A stretch of DNA of 64,000 bases, from NCBI GenBank assembly GCA_905182985.1, contig CAJJDN010000031.1, positions 582,840 to 646,839 on the forward strand, read 5' to 3'. The notes below the pieces were generated by a model. It was not told the origin of the DNA and ran no database searches. It saw only the letters and a list, made by a program, of their open reading frames with translations. This stretch comes from Paramecium sonneborni (Eukaryota > Ciliophora > Oligohymenophorea > Peniculida > Parameciidae). Below are positions 49,816-61,508 of this stretch, piece after piece; the stretch's first letter is position 1; each line of letters starts with the position of its first letter. Made by a program: the position numbers and the translations under genes.

Positions 49816-49859
49816 TGTCTGTTATTTTTAATTAAATTAATAATGCTAACATAAAATAT

Positions 49860-50417
49860 TCACTAAACAAGCTATTTTATATATCCTTGTTCTCCATTTA
49901 TCATTTTAAATAGATGCATATCTATATTTTCTTCATTAATTTGTTTTCCCGTAAATTCAAATAATTTGTAATTTTCAATTTTGAGGGCACTTTCTTTATC
50001 TTTATTATAGTCTTAGATAGCCTAAAATTTAATTTTATAATTACATCTCTAAGAGTTACTAATTTTTTATTAAAAAGGAAAGTTTAAGTAGTATTATTTA
50101 CAATAAAATGCACAAATATCATATCCTCTAGCTTAATAGAAATAAATACATTCATTTAGTGGTTTAATAGAAATATGTTTTACTTCAACTAATAACATAT
50201 CATAACCTAATAAATTATTAGTTGAATCAAAAGGCCATAAGTTATGTGCAAATTGATTTTTTAGGATGCTATTCATTAAATCTCCTACAGTTTTCATACC
50301 ATAACAAGTTTTATCATTTTTAATTTCCCCATTAATTTCATAAGTGAATTCCACATCATATCTATCTCCCTTAATTTATATAGCCCTTTATTTTGCTATT
50401 TAAAGTTATTTTTCCAT
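49860..50417 (-). CDS. 170-aa protein, possibly with ubiquitin-like fold
   Basis: Two introns (22 and 23 nt) give a protein starting MEKQLQIAKQRAIQIKGDRYDVEFTYEING. Two segments have beta-grasp-like spacing: DVEFTYEI ... TVGDLMNSILKN ... LLVEVKHIS and MIFVHFIVNNTTQTFLFNKKLVTLRDAIQDYNKD ... YKLFEFTGKQINEEN. The second has a ubiquitin-like look (strand, helix, then FEFTGKQINEEN as the 3-10 turn region). This is an inference from spacing only; the family is not certain. The start at 50415-50417 is the only ATG upstream in frame. Confidence 0.7.
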
Positions 50418-50496
50418 TCTGATATTAGATATATAAATCAATTAAATATTAATAAAGTATTAAAGATATTATATATATATATATATAAATATTATC

Positions 50497-51331
50497 TCAA
50501 ACAATATTTAAAGGAAGGGATTTAACTTTATATCCTGAACCTTCTTTTACTTTTCCAGCTGAAGAAACTCTTTGTTTATTTTGATTTTAATCTTGATAAA
50601 TATAATAGATTCCTCCAATAATCATTGTTATAAACAAACCAATATATAATGATTTACCATTTTTTAAATCTTCTGCTTTTTATTCTAGAGTTCTCCTATT
50701 TACATATTAAATATTGTTACTCTTTCATATCTGCTTTTTTTTCCCAATATGATGTAGTTTCTGTAGGAACATGCAAAACATATTCAGACTTTTCTTTTTT
50801 GATATCATAATGCTTTTTGTATAAATCATAAGATATATTCCAAGGACTGTCTTCATCTACTTTTCTTTTGAAATAGTCAGGATTTCTAAAATATTATTTT
50901 TCAAAGTAATCTGAATATTCAGCTAAAATAGTTAGATTTTTGTTTCAAACCTTCATTTTATCTAATATGTTCTCTATTGACTCTTGCCCATTTTTAATAA
51001 ACATCTTCTTATTCTCCAAATGTTGGATTTCCTTAAAATGATTAACCAATAATTCCTTATTATGATGATGATTATAGATACCATTTTCTTAATCATAATA
51101 TTTCCTTTTTTCTGGATTAGATAATGTTTAATAAGCATATTAGATTTCTCTGAATTTTTCTGGATCAATTGAAGTCTCTGGATTTGAATCTGGATGATAC
51201 TTTTTTGCTAATTCAAAAAAAGAAGCTTTTATATCTTCTTATGATGCATCAGTTGAAACATTCAATGTTTTGTAAAGACATTTAGTTTAAGATGAGAATC
51301 TGTAGAGAGTTTTAATATATATTTTAATCAT
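50497..51331 (-). CDS. J-domain (DnaJ/HSP40) protein with C-terminal membrane helix, probably mitochondrial
   Basis: An Hsp70 co-chaperone. After a basic presequence-like N-terminus (MIKIYIKTLYRFSSQTK) comes the J-domain: [35 protein letters not shown]...FREIQYAYQTLSNPEKRKYYDQE with the HPD motif intact. The rest is charged, then a single membrane helix near the end (LYIGLFITMIIGGIYYIY) and a basic tail. A 25-nt intron lies just before the helix. One in-frame TGA at 50945-50947 remains: the obvious 28-nt GTTTG...TTTTAG intron around it removes the stop but shifts the frame, so an unusual intron, a mutation or a sequence error is involved. The ATG overlaps the stop of the upstream MORN gene. 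Length about 260 aa. Confidence 0.8.
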
Positions 51332-52047
51332 AATTTAAAATACTATCCTTAATTCCAAATTCCCTTAACTATTTATTTACTTATAATGCATTCATAAGTT
51401 AATTATCCATGTAACTATCCATTTGCAAATTCTCCAAAAACACAAGAACCATTAATTAATTCTAAAATTCCTTCTCCATGAATTTTATCATTTTCAAATG
51501 TGCCATTATAAACTTTCCAATATTATTTATCTGATATTTAACATGCTGGTATAATTTTATCATATGTTCTTCTTGTATAATATTCAACACCATTTCCATT
51601 CTTTTTTCCAAGTTTCCATTCTCCCTCATATAAAAGAAGTCCTTCTCTACTCAAATTTCCATTACCATGCATAGTACCTTTGAACCATTCTCCATTATAC
51701 ATAGTTCCATCTTCTAAATAAGTTGTAATAATCTTTTTTGCTAATTAACATGATTATTCTTAGACTGCTTTATTCCATAATTATTCAATTTCTGATCCTA
51801 AATCACTTCTTGGAGATGGAACAATAACTTTATATATATCTTCTTATTTTTATGGAGTCATTTCTTTTGAGATCTCTGGAATTTAAATTGGAACTATTTC
51901 TGATTCAGCATCAGATTAATCTTCTTATTTAAATTTTATTAAGCTTCTTGGTTCATTATTTTCTTTCTCTCCAAATATTCTTGGTTTCTTTCTATTTGGT
52001 TATTCTATATTTGAATTGTTACTGTTAGATGAAACAATATTACCCAT
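51328..52047 (-). CDS. MORN-repeat protein with N-terminal MGN
   Basis: Intronless, 239 aa. MGNIVSSNSN suggests N-myristoylation. A disordered, Ser/Gln/Pro-rich region of ~110 residues follows, then four to five MORN-type repeats: DGTMYNGEWFKGTMHGNGNL, LLYEGEWKLGKKNGNGVEYY, VYNGTFENDKIHGEGILEL, NGSCVFGEFANGQLHGQL. Shorter than the MORN protein at 9167-10350 and lacking an IQ motif. Probable membrane or cytoskeleton attachment. Its start codon is 11 bp from that of the plus-strand gene at 52059, and its TGA (51328-51330) overlaps the ATG of the next gene. Confidence 0.85.
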
Positions 52048-52058
52048 TTAATTAATTT

Positions 52059-53036
52059 ATGTTAAAGTCTAAAGAAAGTAAAGAAGCTGAGATTTATGAA
52101 TGTTTAAGTAGAGATGGTACATCTTATCTTAAATACTTAAGACTCTTACATTATTAATGATATGGAAAATTTAGGTCCATGGCATAAATATGGAGGTAGC
52201 ATACATTAAGAACTTTAAAGAATTTCTTCATTGTAATTAGGAAAATCTATCTCAGAACATCATAATGATAAGATAATCAGTTCCACTAGATAGATTTTCT
52301 AAATGTAATCAGGCAGAAGGTTTTCTTAAGATATTATTAAACAAACATAATTTCCACTTGATGATAAAATTATGAAATCAACATCAATTCATTAAGAATC
52401 AAAAAGCAGAACACAAATTTTTAAATAACTGAGATCATCTAAACCTAAAGATAGTTCTCTTATTGCAACTAAATAAGAAGAAACCTAAACTATTAATATT
52501 AAATAAGAAAAAAATAATGTAGGCTTTTTTGTTCAATGCTATCCTAATAGAAACAAATTTGAAAGATCAAAATTGTCCAACTTTTAAACTTCTAAAGAAT
52601 ACTTTGAAGTAAATATATATTTATTATTTAAGAGAAAATAGCATTGAAAATGATGTATGGTCTTAATAGAGATTAAACTGTTGAACCTAATAAAAATGCT
52701 AATTCAAATTAAATTTTTATTTAATAATAAGAATAATAAGAAAGAAATTCATAATCAAGAGGACCTCCTAAAACAGTAGGCAGAAATTATTTTTATAAAA
52801 AAGAACTTAAATTTTATGGGAATAACTCATCACAAATAAATATAAATAAAACAATAAATAACTCTATTAATTCCTAATTAAATTAACCTTATAATGTTAC
52901 AAAAACAAGAATACCATTTAATAAAATTAATAAAAAAACTGTTATTTCATTTGCGTCTTAAAATCAATTACTAGAAAAGTAATATAAATAATCGCAACTT
53001 TAATAAAACAAAATATAAAGGATGGTTAGTAGTTGA
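52059..53036 (+). CDS. Ser/Gln-rich low-complexity protein, function unknown
   Basis: 308 aa after introns of 25 and 26 nt (the second ends GAG). It begins MLKSKESKEAEIYECL; the first intron joins this to SYIINDMENLGPWHKYGGS. The rest is polar, rich in Ser, Gln, Asn and Lys, without domains I recognise and probably disordered. The alternative start at 52096 avoids the first intron but loses the conserved-looking opening. It shares an 11-bp divergent promoter region with the MORN gene. Confidence 0.65.
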
Positions 53037-53107
53037 TTATTAATTGTATTAAAATCTTTTGGAAATTATATGTAGATTCCAATTTTAAATTTATTTATAT
53101 ATATTTA

Positions 53108-54001
53108 TCAAAATGATCTAAAATTCTTATCTATTTTGATACAAGCATCTTCTAATAATTTTAGTAATGCTTCAGTAGTTGCTTCTCTTTCTCTTCTTTC
53201 AAAATTGATATCTTGTTGTAATTTACCATGTACATCTTCAATCATTCTAAATATTTTTCCTTAAGTCTCTTCTCTAACTTTCTTTTCAACCAATAATTAA
53301 TCTGAAAATTTATTAATCTCACTATCAATTTATTCTGATAAGGATTCAGCTGATTCTTCTCTATTATCATATTCTAAAATATATACCTTGATCTTCTTTC
53401 TTAATCCAATTAATTTTTAACAACCTAAATTTATTATAAAACTTCAGATATTTTAGCTTGACTTCTATCTTCATATTAATGAGTGTTTCTTGTAATTGTA
53501 AGAGTTATCTATGCAAAACGTTCATCGATTTGCTTCTATAACTTTGTCTCTCCTTGACCTCTTATATTTCTTTCTTATTCAAATGAGAGTGCTATGTTAT
53601 CTGATAATGTTCTATAATCTTTTTCCTTTTTGTCATCAAATGCCTAGGGAATATGGTTTTGTATAATCTACTTCTCTATCAGATTTTTGATTATGTGCTT
53701 AATCTTATAGTTTTAAGACAGCATCCTTAATTACTTTAAATCTTTATTCATCTTTTGGTTTTTCAGATGCTAATACATCTTCTATAATTTTGATTCGTTC
53801 TTCCAACACTTCTCTTTTTTCTAGCTTATCTTTATCTATTCCATTTTGAATGTGATTCCATTTATCTGAAAGCAATTTAATTCGCTATCTAGATGGGGAA
53901 TCAAGATCCTAACTTAAATAATTAATAGTTGATCTTTAAGGACTTGATAGTTAGGATTTAGTAAGTTTAGAAGTCGTTAATTTTGATGTCGAAAGAAGCA
54001 T
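53108..54001 (-). CDS. SF-assemblin / beta-giardin family protein
   Basis: 279 aa after introns of 28 and 26 nt. A Ser/Thr/Pro-rich head (MLLSTSKLTTSKLTKS ... SPSRQ) precedes a continuous coiled-coil rod with the family's spacing: RIKLLSDKWNHIQNGID, KREVLEERIKIIEDVLASEKP, KLQKQIDERFAQITLTITR, and the end DINFERRERE ATTEALLKLLEDACIKIDKNF. SF-assemblins form 2-nm filaments of striated fibres; in Paramecium the family builds the kinetodesmal (striated rootlet) fibres attached to basal bodies. The Ser/Thr-Pro head is the usual phosphorylation target. The start ATG 53999-54001 is supported by the head. Confidence 0.88.
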
Positions 54002-54083
54002 ATGATATTTTTAATTAAATTTATTTACGATTTATCAATAATAACATTACCCCTATAAAATGTTAATAATATATAATAATAAA

Positions 54084-55777
54084 ATGAATCAAAGTTAAAC
54101 GATTTCTACTCTTAATACATCCATCTAAAAAGCAAAATCTGATTTCCAACAAATCACTACTCAAAATAGGTATTTACAAAATCTGAACATAGATCTCTCA
54201 TCTCATAAATGAAAATAGACAATTCTGAATACACTGATTAATTAATCAATTAAAAATAAAAAAATACTGTTGTAGATACTTAATTAGCATTAAATGTAAT
54301 TAAAGCTTAAGAAGAATGTGCTTTAATTGCTCAAAAAATTGAAATAGAAACTAAAAAAAGGGTATTATATTACTTCATCATATTAGTAAGACTTAGAAAA
54401 TCTAGTAAATGCAATGAAAAATAGTGCAAAAGACATCTCAAAAATAGAAAATACAAATTCAGGAAGTGAGTTGACTTAAGTTTAAAAAGTAATATCAGTT
54501 TTTAGTATGATAGGCTGTTCGAGATGCAGAATTGAAACTGTAATAAATTCACATTAAGCACAATGAATAATTAGCAGAAGTAGAAGCAGAAAAAGAATAA
54601 TTGAATCTTAGTAGAAGGGAGAGAGTTATTTATTCAACAGTCTTTAAAGGAATTGAAAAAGATGCTATTTTTAAATAAAGAGAATATTAAAATTGTATAA
54701 GATAAAATGAATTGCTTAAAGAAGAGGTAATTTATAATATTATGAATTATAGTAAAAATTTCTTTAAGACTAATTAAAACTAATTAAAGAATTAGCAGAT
54801 AAAGAATAAAATAAATTCTAGGAAGATTATGCAGCATTATTCAAACCATAAAAGGATGATCAATAAGAACAATAAAGTATGGCTTCAGATCAAAAATCAC
54901 AGGCTTAAGGACCTTATTTAACAGAATAAGGGGATCAGTCAAAACCAATATTAAAAGAAAGAAGTGAATCATAATAAGAATAAAAAGATGTAGCTTAATA
55001 AGTTCTTGAATATGAGGCATAATTTAATAAGCTTTATTTAGAAACAGGATTTAACAATGTTGAAGCTATTTTAAAATAATATTATAATTAAGAAATTTGG
55101 ATTGATGACATCTATAGAGAAATAAATGAAATCAATTAAGAGGTTATAATATAATTAACTATTTTAGATAGAATAAACTGAATAGAAAAATGAGAAAATT
55201 TAATAGTATTTGCAAAAGTTTAAATAAATGGCAAAAGCACCTATTAAAGAATAGGCAAATTTAGAAGATTCAAAAATTGAAAGAATTTCTAGAGGCATTG
55301 ATTAAAATAAAAAACAAATAGCTTAAATCTAATAATAATATAAGAAAATTTAAGAATAAATAGGTGTTGAAATTATTAATGATGATGATGATGAAACAAC
55401 ACTTTTACCTAAAATTGAATAACTAGAATAGATAATAGATAATATATTATTAGTTTCTAATCAATATATTCCGAAATAAGATCAAAAAAAATAGAAAAAA
55501 GGAACAGTTAAATTTGATGATGATAAAAGTGAAATATCTGGTACTAAATAACATACAGAATTAAAATCCTAATCTGATCATCAAAATGATTTAGATAATA
55601 TGTTGACTGAAGGTAGATAAAATTTGTAAATTTTTAGTTGAGAAGAAAAAGACATTAGCTGAATCTAGACATACTAAAGAAGAATTGTAGAAAGAGAGTG
55701 CTGATTAAATGGTAATAAATTAAAATAAAAAATAAAATTCTAAAAGATCAAAGCATTAATAATAATCATAATATTGA
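54084..55777 (+). CDS. Outer dynein arm docking complex protein (ODAD1/CCDC114, CCDC63, ODA1-like)
   Basis: 514 aa of mostly coiled coil after six introns (23, 25, 25, 26, 25, 25 nt). The identifying block is EYEAQFNKLYLETGFNNVEAILKQYYNQE, matching the (A)F..I.EATGV.DVNEVI.KF..QE signature shared by CCDC114, CCDC63 and Chlamydomonas ODA1/DC2. These proteins dock outer arm dynein on the A-tubule of axonemal doublets. The C-terminal third is acidic and basic with a DDDDE cluster and probably disordered. Lies next to the SF-assemblin gene, also ciliary. The two start codons are separated by 82 bp on opposite strands. Confidence 0.85.
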
Positions 55778-56061
55778 AAATTTGAATTTGCATATATAAA
55801 TTTATACATAATCATTTCTCCTCCTTCACTACACATTAACCTAATTTCTAAAATTATTACTAACGATATATTTGTTTAATTACTTAACATAAAACTGTAT
55901 ATGAAGGTCTTTTACTGGGATTAGATTGTTATGCTGTTTGCTTAATGCAAATGACTAATTCTTGGTATGGTAATAGGCAATTTTTTTTCTCAATTAATGT
56001 TTCCATATTAATTATATTAATATTTATTTTATATACGTTTTTATTTTCAATATAGAGAATT

Positions 56062-57614
56062 ATGAATGCATCACATACAGAGTTTATTGAAAGCTATGTT
56101 GATTAAAGTAATAATTTCAGTAAAATAAAACAAATTGATAAAACTGTATAAAATAATGGAATACATACAAAACAATAATCAATGCTAAGATACTTAGTTT
56201 TATTTTTGTCTATCTGGATAATCATTCCTTCATTTTATTGCTTTGATTAGCCAGTAGCAATATATAAAACCCTAAAATAATTATTTTAAGAAGATTCAAC
56301 CATAAATTTTGATTTGTATTTTGCATCTCTCTACATAATCTATGCTTTTGGAAATGCCTTTTTGCCTCTTTTAACAGGTGGAATGAGAGATTGTCGAGGA
56401 GATAGAATTGTTATGACATATATAGTAGGTGTAAATATTATTAATCAATTTAGCTATTATGATATTGGGACAGCTGACTTTTACTATTGGAGTTTATTTT
56501 AAATCATTTTTATTAATGATATTAGGTAGATTACTATTAGGTTGGGGTATTGAGTCATTATTACCCTTATGGTCATCATTTTTGGCTCCTTTTTTTAAGA
56601 ATAGCATTGTAAGATTGAATTAAGTATATAGTCAATAGTATTGAGTATTCTCCAACTCTTTTCATAAATTGGTTTGGTGTTATCTATATATTTAACTCCA
56701 ATTATTTAAAAAGAATATAATTTAATAATATCCTTAATTAGTGGAATAGTTTTTATTTTAATTGGTTACATTTTATTGTGCTTAGGCTTTTTAATTGACA
56801 AAAAACTTGAAAATGAAAATTATTTATCTTCTTACAGATAGCTTTAACCAAGCAGTGATATCATTTTAACAGAAGATACAAAAATAATCAATAAGTTTTA
56901 TTTTTTTAAATTCAAAGATATAAAAATATTTCCTTAAATGTTTTGGTTACTTTTAGCTTTTAATTCAGCATTCTATTGTTCGATAGTTACACTAGTAAAT
57001 GTATCGATGTATATTATGGCATCCGTATTGTTTGATATCAATAATCAAATTGAAGAGTTAGATATTGCATTATTTTGGATGTTAGGTTGCTTATCCCTTT
57101 TTATAATTGGTCCTTTGGTTTAATATTTTACTTATAGAAGATACTTAATTATCGTTTCAGTTATCATTATTATTATTGGCCATATATAATACTTAACTTC
57201 ACCTCATATAGGCTTAACTATTTTAGCAATTGGTTATTGTTTATCGTTTGTTTGTACTTGGAGTGCAATTATCTACATTATAAAATTAAAATCGTTTGGC
57301 AAAGCTTTTGGTCTCACAGTGGGATTTTAAAATTTAATTTTTGTGTTTATGCCTTTTATATTAGATATTGTAAACAGAAACATTATGGGCACTTTTAAAG
57401 TATTAATTTCATTTTCTTTATTTGCTTTAATTTTGGCAATCCAAATTTTAGTTGAAGATATAAGATGCTTCAAGTAAAAATTATGTTAATTTCTAGCATT
57501 TTAGATAATAAATTAGCTCCTATGTAATTTCCAAAAATAAACAATGCAAGTAATGAAGAAAATAATAATAATGACATAGATTTATTTGCAGAATATTTAG
57601 AAAAACCTTAATGA
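56062..57614 (+). CDS. Major facilitator transporter, MFSD1-like
   Basis: 493 aa after introns of 25, 23 and 23 nt. Twelve hydrophobic helices can be followed. The N-terminal half shows the family opening FYCFDQPVAIYKTLK (compare YFCYDNPAAL in MFSD1), then YFASLYIIYAFGNAFLPLLTGGMRDCRGDR with motif A-like GGxxDxxG, and GRLLLGWGIESLLPLWSSFLAPFF. The second half contains FWLLLAFNSAFYCSIVTLVNV and GQ/GYCLSFVCTWSAI. MFSD1 is a lysosomal dipeptide uniporter; by analogy this may export amino acids or peptides from digestive vacuoles. The start at 56062 gives a 40-residue cytosolic N-terminus. Two of the introns are confirmed by restoring helices. Confidence 0.85.
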
Positions 57615-57750
57615 AAAATAAGCATCAATTTTATTAATAGAAACATAAAAATAATTCTATTTCACTTCCTAATCATTCTATCATTAAATTATAAAACTAC
57701 ATTATATTTATATTATTAAATCTATTTTAATAGTATGTATATTAATCATT

Positions 57751-60530
57751 TCAAATATTAACTTCTTACAATGGTCTAACAATTAGTTGACTAGATTAAC
57801 TGACTTAACTTGACTTAGTGTTTGTAATATTTTCTTTATATAATGATGACTTGCGAACCTCAAAGCTTGTAGATTCCTAAAAATAAAAAATATAATTACC
57901 TTAACTACTGTGGCATTTCCTCTTTACTTAAATGCATCAAATTCGGCTTAAATCATCATCAAATCTTCTTATGTTTTATGATAATCTTTATTTAATATTA
58001 TAAATTTCTTTTTCCAAGTTTCGACTTCATTTTAATAATAAGTTATTTTTTCTTCAAATTAAACTACCTCATTTTATTGATTTGATTCATATTCTCTAAT
58101 TCTTTATTCAAATTCATTAATTTATTATTACTTTTTTGCTAATTCCTCAATTAGTTTATCTAATTTAAATTTAAGCTCAGATTCTGTATCTATTCTAATT
58201 TCAAGTTCCTATTTAAGAGCTTTGTTCTCAACTAATAAATGATCAACCTTAAATTAATTTTCAGCATTTTCTGATTGTAATTCTGTCAATTATTTTGTGA
58301 GGAATGAATTTTTTTTTGATAACTCTTCATCTAATTATTATTAATATTTCAAGTCTCCAGTCATACCATCAATTTATTTTGACAATGTTTCTATGACATG
58401 ATTTTATTCTTCTATAAAACTCTTAAAAGATAAATTCTCACTCTCAAATCTAAACAATTTCTCTCTTTAAGAATTCAAAGCTTCATTCATTTACTATTCC
58501 AATTTTCTCTCTTTCTCTTCACCTTATAATTAAAGTTCTTATAATTAAGCTTTTAATAATTAAATTTCTCTTTAGTTTTCGTCAAATACTGTACTTTATT
58601 CTTAAATCAAATCATTCTTTTAATTTATTTAAAATAACATTCTTTAAATTTCTGAAGATAACAAAGATAATTTTTCTTCATATTCATATATTTTTTTCTC
58701 TAAATCTTTTATTGTTTATTAAGTTGTTTATTTATATAAATTATACTTATCTTACAATTCTTTAAGCTCATTTAATTTTTCATCATAATCTTTTTATAAT
58801 CTTGCTCTTATAGTTTATAATTAAATGTTTTGTTAATCAAGTTATTCAACTTAGATTCTTAAATTTGAGTATTCTTCACCAGACTTATATTTAAATGAAT
58901 TTAATTCATTTTATTATTAAGTAATTTATTGTTATAAAGAATTAATAATAAGGTTCAATTCTGTATTCGATTATTCTAGTTAACCTTTTTTTTATTATAA
59001 CTAGTTAGTTGTAATTAAAGCATCTTCTACTTCTAATTTTAATTTATGATTTTCTTCCTAAAGTTTCAATTTATAAGTATTATATTCGCTGTATAATGAT
59101 GTATATTAATTCTTCAAAGTAGAAATCTCATTAATTTTTTCATCAAGGGTGGTCTATAAAATCTAATTAATATTATTTAATTAATTTAACTCATTTTATA
59201 AATCTTCATTATTAATTCTTAACTAATAGATTTCTTCTTAAAATTTTTTAGAAATGATTGTTAATTCTTATTGATATTAGGATTTATTTTATTCCATCTC
59301 ATCATTTTTTGATTAAAGCTCAAAGTTATAGTCTTATTAAATTGAACTCAATTGTTAATTAAGATCAGATTTTAACTTATCTATTGTTTTATTTAAGTCA
59401 GTTGATTATTATTTTAATTTGATAATTTATTCTTATAACTTAGTATTTTCTTATTTAGAAACTTCTAATTCATTTTATAAGACAGATCTATATTTTTGAA
59501 GCTCTTCAGATTCAGTTTAATAATAATCAATTTATTAGTTGGAAGAATCCAATCTAAGCATAAGATTGTCAATTTCTTTATATTATGCCTAAATTGTTGT
59601 TTATTGTTCTTACAATCTCATTTCTAATAATTAAATATTGCCTCGCAATTACTATAATTATTGTTCTTTTTATTCAAAAAGAAAAGTATATTGTTCAATA
59701 GCTTATTTATCTTAATTCAATAAGAAAATATTTCTTTCCTATTATTATATCGTCTCCAATTATCGATCTAACTCTGATCTTATAAGAACAACTTAATTAC
59801 AAGCTTCTTAATATTACTTTCTCAATTTTGAAGAATTATTTTCTAAATTTTCTATGATATTTTCTTTATTAATCAATTCAGAGTCTAATTCATTTATTTT
59901 TTGAGTGAGTTGCTCAACAAAATTATTTTTATCGACAATAATCACATTTAAACGTTCCATTTCAGTAGTAAGTAAAGTAATTTTATTTTCTAAGTTTTCA
60001 TTAATAGTTTATTTTTTCATTTGTTAAGTCAAATATTTTACTTAATCATCAGAATGTTAGAATTAAGTTTTGTATTGATTTATTTCTTAAGTAAGATATT
60101 CAATTTCAGATTAATGATTTATTTATGATTCTTCGTATAATTTTTTAATATTGTCTATCTCATTAGAATATGTGTTAGTATGTTGTCTTTAACAAATAGA
60201 GGTTTGTTCTATTTCTTATTAAAGTTCAAAAATTCTTTAATGTAATTACTAGTTCTCTTATGTTAATTGTTCTATATGTTATTCATGCCCTTAACACCTC
60301 TTGTCTGTACAAAGTCTTACTGTCCTTGTTTCTATAACTGGTCTAAAGGTAGTTGTTGTAGTTATTGTTGTCTTTGGTCTAGTTGCATATGTTGTTATTT
60401 TTGTGACTCTACTATTTACTGATGAATCAGCTCTTTGATCTCTTATATTTGAGTGTGGAGAACTTACTAATCTGGTTGTTGTAATGGTTGGTGTAGGAAT
60501 AAACTTCTATGTTGGAGATTATGCTCTCAT
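57751..60530 (-). CDS. Large coiled-coil protein
   Basis: 918 aa after one 23-nt intron near the C-terminus. The first 85 residues are Thr/Ser/Pro/Arg-rich and unstructured (TTTTRLVSSPHS, TTITTTTTFRP), ending with a single Cys pair near CTDKRCQGHE. From there to about residue 870 it is a nearly uninterrupted coiled coil with Gln, Glu, Leu and Asn in heptads. A Ser/Thr tail ends the protein. Such proteins in Paramecium form basal body, rootlet or epiplasm scaffolds. I cannot assign it to a named family (it could be CEP-, rootletin- or SMC-like by composition). Start 60528-60530. Confidence 0.82.
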
Positions 60531-60915
60531 TTTTCTAGATGTCGTTAAAATTAAATAAATATATAACAGTTAATTAATAATCCAATTATGCTAAAATAAT
60601 GAAAAATTTATATTTTTTTATAATTTAATCAAATAAAAAGTGAATTTTAACTTAAAAAAATAATATCTATGCTATTAATTATTAAAGATACGAAAAAAAA
60701 CATCATCAATAATTTTAGAGAATAATTTCATTAATAAATATTTTTAATGAAATTTTTAAATGGCTGGATGAATGAAACTTTAAGAAAGTGATTGTTATTT
60801 TCTTATTCTCAAACTTTTTATGGAAAACTTTTAAGTATTTTAGATTTTAATGTTTGAAACATTTATCATTATCTATTTAAAGAATGTATAATAATTATTT
60901 ATGTGCAAATAAACT
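60531..60915. other. 385-bp intergenic region
   Basis: Upstream of the coiled-coil gene and downstream of the TRAPPC1 gene, both minus strand. AT-rich; no gene seen. Confidence 0.4.
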
Positions 60916-61383
60916 TCATTTTTTTTTTTGGAAAGGCTCAAAAATTTCTACTATTTTTTCTATAAACAAAGGATTATCCAAAGGCTCTCCATGTACATAA
61001 AATGGGTTTCTTTTAATGATTTCTAAATAGTTAGTATAAACCTCTTTTAATGTTTCTGAATAATCTGTTTAATCAGAAATATTTGAGAGTAATATGATTT
61101 TCACACCAGAACACATTTCATAAATTGTAAACTTAAAATAATTTGTTAAGAAGTATTTAAAATTAGTGATTGGCTCACTTGAAAATGCTTGACTAAATCC
61201 CTTCAAACCTTCGCTAACTCCATATATGTTTTGAATTCTATTTTATTTCAAAAGGTCTTGAATTTCTGTTTTTTTATTGACTATTCCTTTAGCAAAATTC
61301 CAATAAAACACAAGATTCTTATATCCTTGAAATATAATTAATTCAAACAAGTTTTCTTAATCTAAATATTTTGTATTAAGCAT
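60916..61383 (-). CDS. TRAPPC1: TRAPP complex subunit TRAPPC1/Bet5
   Basis: Intronless, 155 aa. Longin-type TRAPP core subunit; TRAPP is the Rab1/Ypt1 GEF for ER-Golgi traffic. Matching segments: LFELIIFQGYKNLVFYWNF at the start (compare LYLFDRNGVCLHYSEW), GVSEGLKGFSQAFS (compare LMYGMLFSIRSFVSK), FKYFLTNYFKFTIYEMCSGVKIILLSN (compare FLAFQTSRYKLHYYETPTGIKVVM), and LKEVYTNYLEIIKRNPF (compare LHHIYSALYVELVVKNPL). Residue spacing agrees along the whole length. Start ATG at 61381-61383. Confidence 0.85.
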
Positions 61384-61508
61384 TTCTTGATTAATATTTA
61401 ATATATAATAATATTTGAGAATGAAATAACATCAAACTTTGCATTTCTTACTAAAATTTGAAATTTAGATTATAATAAACACAACAACAAAAATTATTTC
61501 ATAAAATT

